Source: Alphaproteobacteria bacterium
GTDB lineage: Bacteria; Pseudomonadota; Alphaproteobacteria; UBA6615
Length of the DNA: 64,000 bases
NCBI GenBank assembly: GCA_021774575.1
Contig: JAJFIX010000031.1
Coordinates: forward strand, 278,264-342,263
Reading direction: 5' to 3'
Shown: in pieces, positions 62,480 through 64,000 of the stretch
Numbering within the stretch: the first letter of the stretch is position 1
Layout: each line of letters begins with the position of its first letter
The notes under the pieces: model-generated
Told to the model about the DNA's origin: nothing
The model's input: the letters and a program-made list of their open reading frames with translations, nothing else
The model's database searches: none
Made by a program: the position numbers and the translations under genes

Positions 62480-62620
62480 GCGGCTAGGGTTCCGTCGCTT
62501 TGCGAGCTGGACCGAGCGCCGTTATGAGCCGTGTACGGCAGACACCCGAGGATGAAAAACCCAGAGGGAGTGGAAAGGGCGTGATGGAGCACGCCCTCAC
62601 TCCAACTCGTAAGGTTTATC
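62480..62620 (+). promoter_or_regulatory. ykkC-class riboswitch (guanidine-I type) and leader of the EamA gene
   Basis: The conserved blocks of ykkC RNA occur in order: GGCTAGGGTTCCG (62482-62494), a short hairpin TCGC-TTT-GCGA, CTGGACCGAGCG (62507-62518), a GCCGT/ACGGC stem, ACAC (62532-62535), and GAGGATGAAAAACCC with AGAGGGAG (62538-62570). ykkC class I binds free guanidine and controls its export or breakdown. After the aptamer comes a strong hairpin (GGAGTG...CACTCC enclosing AGGGCGTG...CACGCCCT, about 62567-62603), but no T-run, then a ribosome site TAAGG and the ATG at 62621. Subtypes of this RNA recognise ppGpp or PRPP instead; the exporter context favours guanidine. Confidence 0.85.
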
Positions 62621-63478
62621 ATGACGTCTCTCGGATTTGCTCTCGTTCTCGCCGCCGCATTTTGCCACGCAACATGGAACTTCTTCGTCAAACGCATCAA
62701 CGGCGGACCAGAGCTTGTTTGGCTGTTCTCGGTAATGTCGGTCCTGATATATCTTCCGGTCGCAATCTACATTCTCGCGACGAAACAACCGGCATTTGGT
62801 ATCTGGGAAATCATATTTATCGGCGGCAGTGCGATGTTGCATCTGGGGTATTTCCTACTTTTACAAAAAGGCTATCGGAAGGGCGACTTGTCCTTGGTCT
62901 ATCCGACCGCTCGCGCGACAGGCCCATTTTTGTCAACCTGTTTTGCCGTTGTTTTTCTTGGTGAGGCTATGACTGCTCAAATAGCGATCGGGGCCATTGT
63001 TGTCATTGTCGGCATTGTCGGCCTAACCGGCGAATCTCGGAGTGGTGCCACAAATATATCCGTATCCATCTTGTTTGGCATCGGAGCAGGTTTATTAATC
63101 GGCAGTTATACGGCGTGGGATGCCTATGCCGTATCTGCCTTGTCGATACCGCCACTTCTACTAGATTACGTATCGAGCGTAGGACGGTCCTTCCTGCTTG
63201 CTCCAATCGCAATGAAACGCATCGAAATGGTCAAAAGTCAGTGGCATGAACATCGAGCAGGCGTCATCGTCATCGCCATCTTCAACCCTCTCGCCTACAT
63301 TCTTGTCCTTTACGCATTGACCTTTACGCCCGTTATGTACGTTGCTCCAACCCGTGAGGTGAGCGTTCTTCTGACGGTTCTCATGGGAAGCATCTTGCTG
63401 GGCGAAGGCAAATTGAAACAGCGATTGGTGTGGGCATCAGTCATTCTTGTCGGCGTTGCACTACTGGCCGCAGCGTGA
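62621..63478 (+). CDS. EamA/DMT family transporter under riboswitch control
   Basis: Ten-segment inner-membrane transporter of 285 residues with two EamA repeats (about 1-135 and 145-285). The N-terminal FALVLAAAFCHATWNFFVKR and the second-repeat TREVSVLLTVLMGSILLGE are typical; LSLVYPTARATGPFLST fits the PhnA-like DMT branch. The gene follows a ykkC-class riboswitch directly. Known guanidine exporters under such switches are mostly small SMR proteins, so this larger relative would be a candidate guanidine or guanidinium-compound exporter. TAAGG lies 8 bases before the ATG, so the start is firm. Confidence 0.92.
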   Translation: MTSLGFALVLAAAFCHATWNFFVKRINGGPELVWLFSVMSVLIYLPVAIYILATKQPAFGIWEIIFIGGSAMLHLGYFLLLQKGYRKGDLSLVYPTARATGPFLSTCFAVVFLGEAMTAQIAIGAIVVIVGIVGLTGESRSGATNISVSILFGIGAGLLIGSYTAWDAYAVSALSIPPLLLDYVSSVGRSFLLAPIAMKRIEMVKSQWHEHRAGVIVIAIFNPLAYILVLYALTFTPVMYVAPTREVSVLLTVLMGSILLGEGKLKQRLVWASVILVGVALLAAA

Positions 63479-63798
63479 CCGTTGCGAGAAAATCATGCTG
63501 GAGCAAACAGCCAAAACGAAATTCGGTACTAATCGCAGCGCACACCTGCATTTAACCTAATTCGGATTATGTCGCCTATGGTATTTGGCCATAGCGCGGC
63601 ATCAATATTCCGCAAAGCTGCCCATAGGATACATTATGCGCGAAATCTGTCGGCGCCCCTCCCTGAGAATTTGACCGCGGCTTTTGACCCGTTGCGGACG
63701 TTCGGTGCGACCAATGTCGCCCAATGACGTTTGATTTACGTCCGCAAATGCCTCAAAATGGTCAGTTACAGTCTGAATGATTTCTGCAAGCGATTTCT
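63479..63798. other. Intergenic region with motif copy C
   Basis: No gene recognised in about 320 bases between the convergent EamA and LysE genes. It contains the best-preserved copy of the repeated motif (63621-63700). No clear terminator is visible. Confidence 0.45.
63621..63700 (+). repeat. Degenerate intergenic motif, copy C
   Basis: Starts CCCATAGGATACATTATGCG and continues through AATTTGACCGCGGCTTTTGA (63668-63687) to GCGGACG (63694-63700). It shares its first part with copy A, its middle with copy B and its end with copy A. Confidence 0.5.
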
Positions 63799-64000
63799 TC
63801 AGCGGCTGACGAGCAAGCGAACCCCCAATGCACCCAGAATCACCGCGGCGGTACGGTCGATATAGACCTTTGCTTTGAGGTATCCATTGCTTGCGGATTG
63901 CGTGCTCATACCGAAAGCCAGTGCGGTGTAGAAAAGCATCTCAATAAATAGGTGGTTCAGCACGACAACGACATTATCGATCAAGGTCATGTTCTCGGGG
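63799..64000 (-). CDS. LysE family translocator, C-terminal part (5' end outside window)
   Basis: The reading frame is open to the window edge and encodes the last 67 or so residues of a LysE/RhtB-type exporter. VVVVLNHLFIEMLFYTALAFGMS is a membrane segment, and KAKVYIDRTAAVILGALGVRLLVSR is the conserved C-terminal signature (compare the usual RAKRWLDRxAGxxLGxLGLRLL). Most of the gene lies beyond base 64000. It is the second LysE-type gene in 2.5 kb. Confidence 0.85.
   Translation of the reverse strand, partial: PENMTLIDNVVVVLNHLFIEMLFYTALAFGMSTQSASNGYLKAKVYIDRTAAVILGALGVRLLVSR

Overview
The window reads as the chromosome of an alphaproteobacterium, most likely from the Rhodospirillales or a close relative. 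The basis is the gene order rpiB-glyA-nrdR-ribD-ribE-ribBX-ribH-nusB-thiL, a Ros/MucR-type regulator, a K+-independent H+-pyrophosphatase, a CpaA-F/Tad pilus operon and many solute-binding-protein transporters. Codon use looks fairly uniform from 0 to about 61 kb. I saw no tRNA, rRNA, CRISPR array, insertion sequence or phage gene.

Layout. 0-6 kb: the 3' part of clpB, an M23 peptidoglycan endopeptidase, and a gamma-glutamyltransferase/MATE exporter pair joined by an ATGA overlap. 6-8.7 kb: a four-PAS soluble histidine kinase with a single-domain receiver. 8.8-18.4 kb: the H+-pyrophosphatase hppA, then (all minus strand) the vitamin and one-carbon operon for pentose isomerisation, serine/glycine, NrdR control, riboflavin, NusB and thiamine diphosphate. 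18.7-26 kb: the MucR-like regulator and a branched-chain amino-acid type ABC transporter (livGFHM) with two different binding proteins. 26-37 kb: a Flp/Tad pilus locus (flp, cpaA-F, tadB, tadC, with a convergent TadD-like lipoprotein). 37-45 kb: unlinked envelope and metabolic genes (SIMPL protein, cardiolipin synthase, thiolase, CDP-alcohol transferase homologue, EamA exporter, GIY-YIG protein, cytochrome c).

45.6-57 kb looks like an accessory catabolic cluster. It has a TAXI-type TRAP transporter, an alpha/beta hydrolase whose nucleophile position is Asp (as in dehalogenases and epoxide hydrolases), a formylglycine-type sulfatase, a GntR/FCD regulator, an OsmC protein, a deiodinase-like redoxin with Cys in the active site, a YciI-like protein, a Gfo/Idh/MocA oxidoreductase, a metallophosphoesterase and a methyltransferase. 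The combination suggests uptake and breakdown of a sulfated and/or halogenated organic compound; the substrate cannot be read from the sequence.

57-61 kb holds small hypothetical genes, a DUF924 protein, a ComEC-like metallo-beta-lactamase protein and a free-standing MmyB-like domain. 61-64 kb looks like a small transporter island: LysE plus an ABM-domain protein, an EamA transporter preceded by a ykkC-class (guanidine-I type) riboswitch, and the end of a second LysE gene. Three degenerate copies of an intergenic motif lie between these genes.

The most interesting items are the riboswitch-transporter pair, the 45.6-57 kb cluster, and several proteins that keep a family fold but lack a key residue: the CDP-alcohol transferase without its last Asp, the MucR homologue without two zinc ligands, the CpaE ATPase with a broken Walker A, and RibBX without GTP-cyclohydrolase cysteines.
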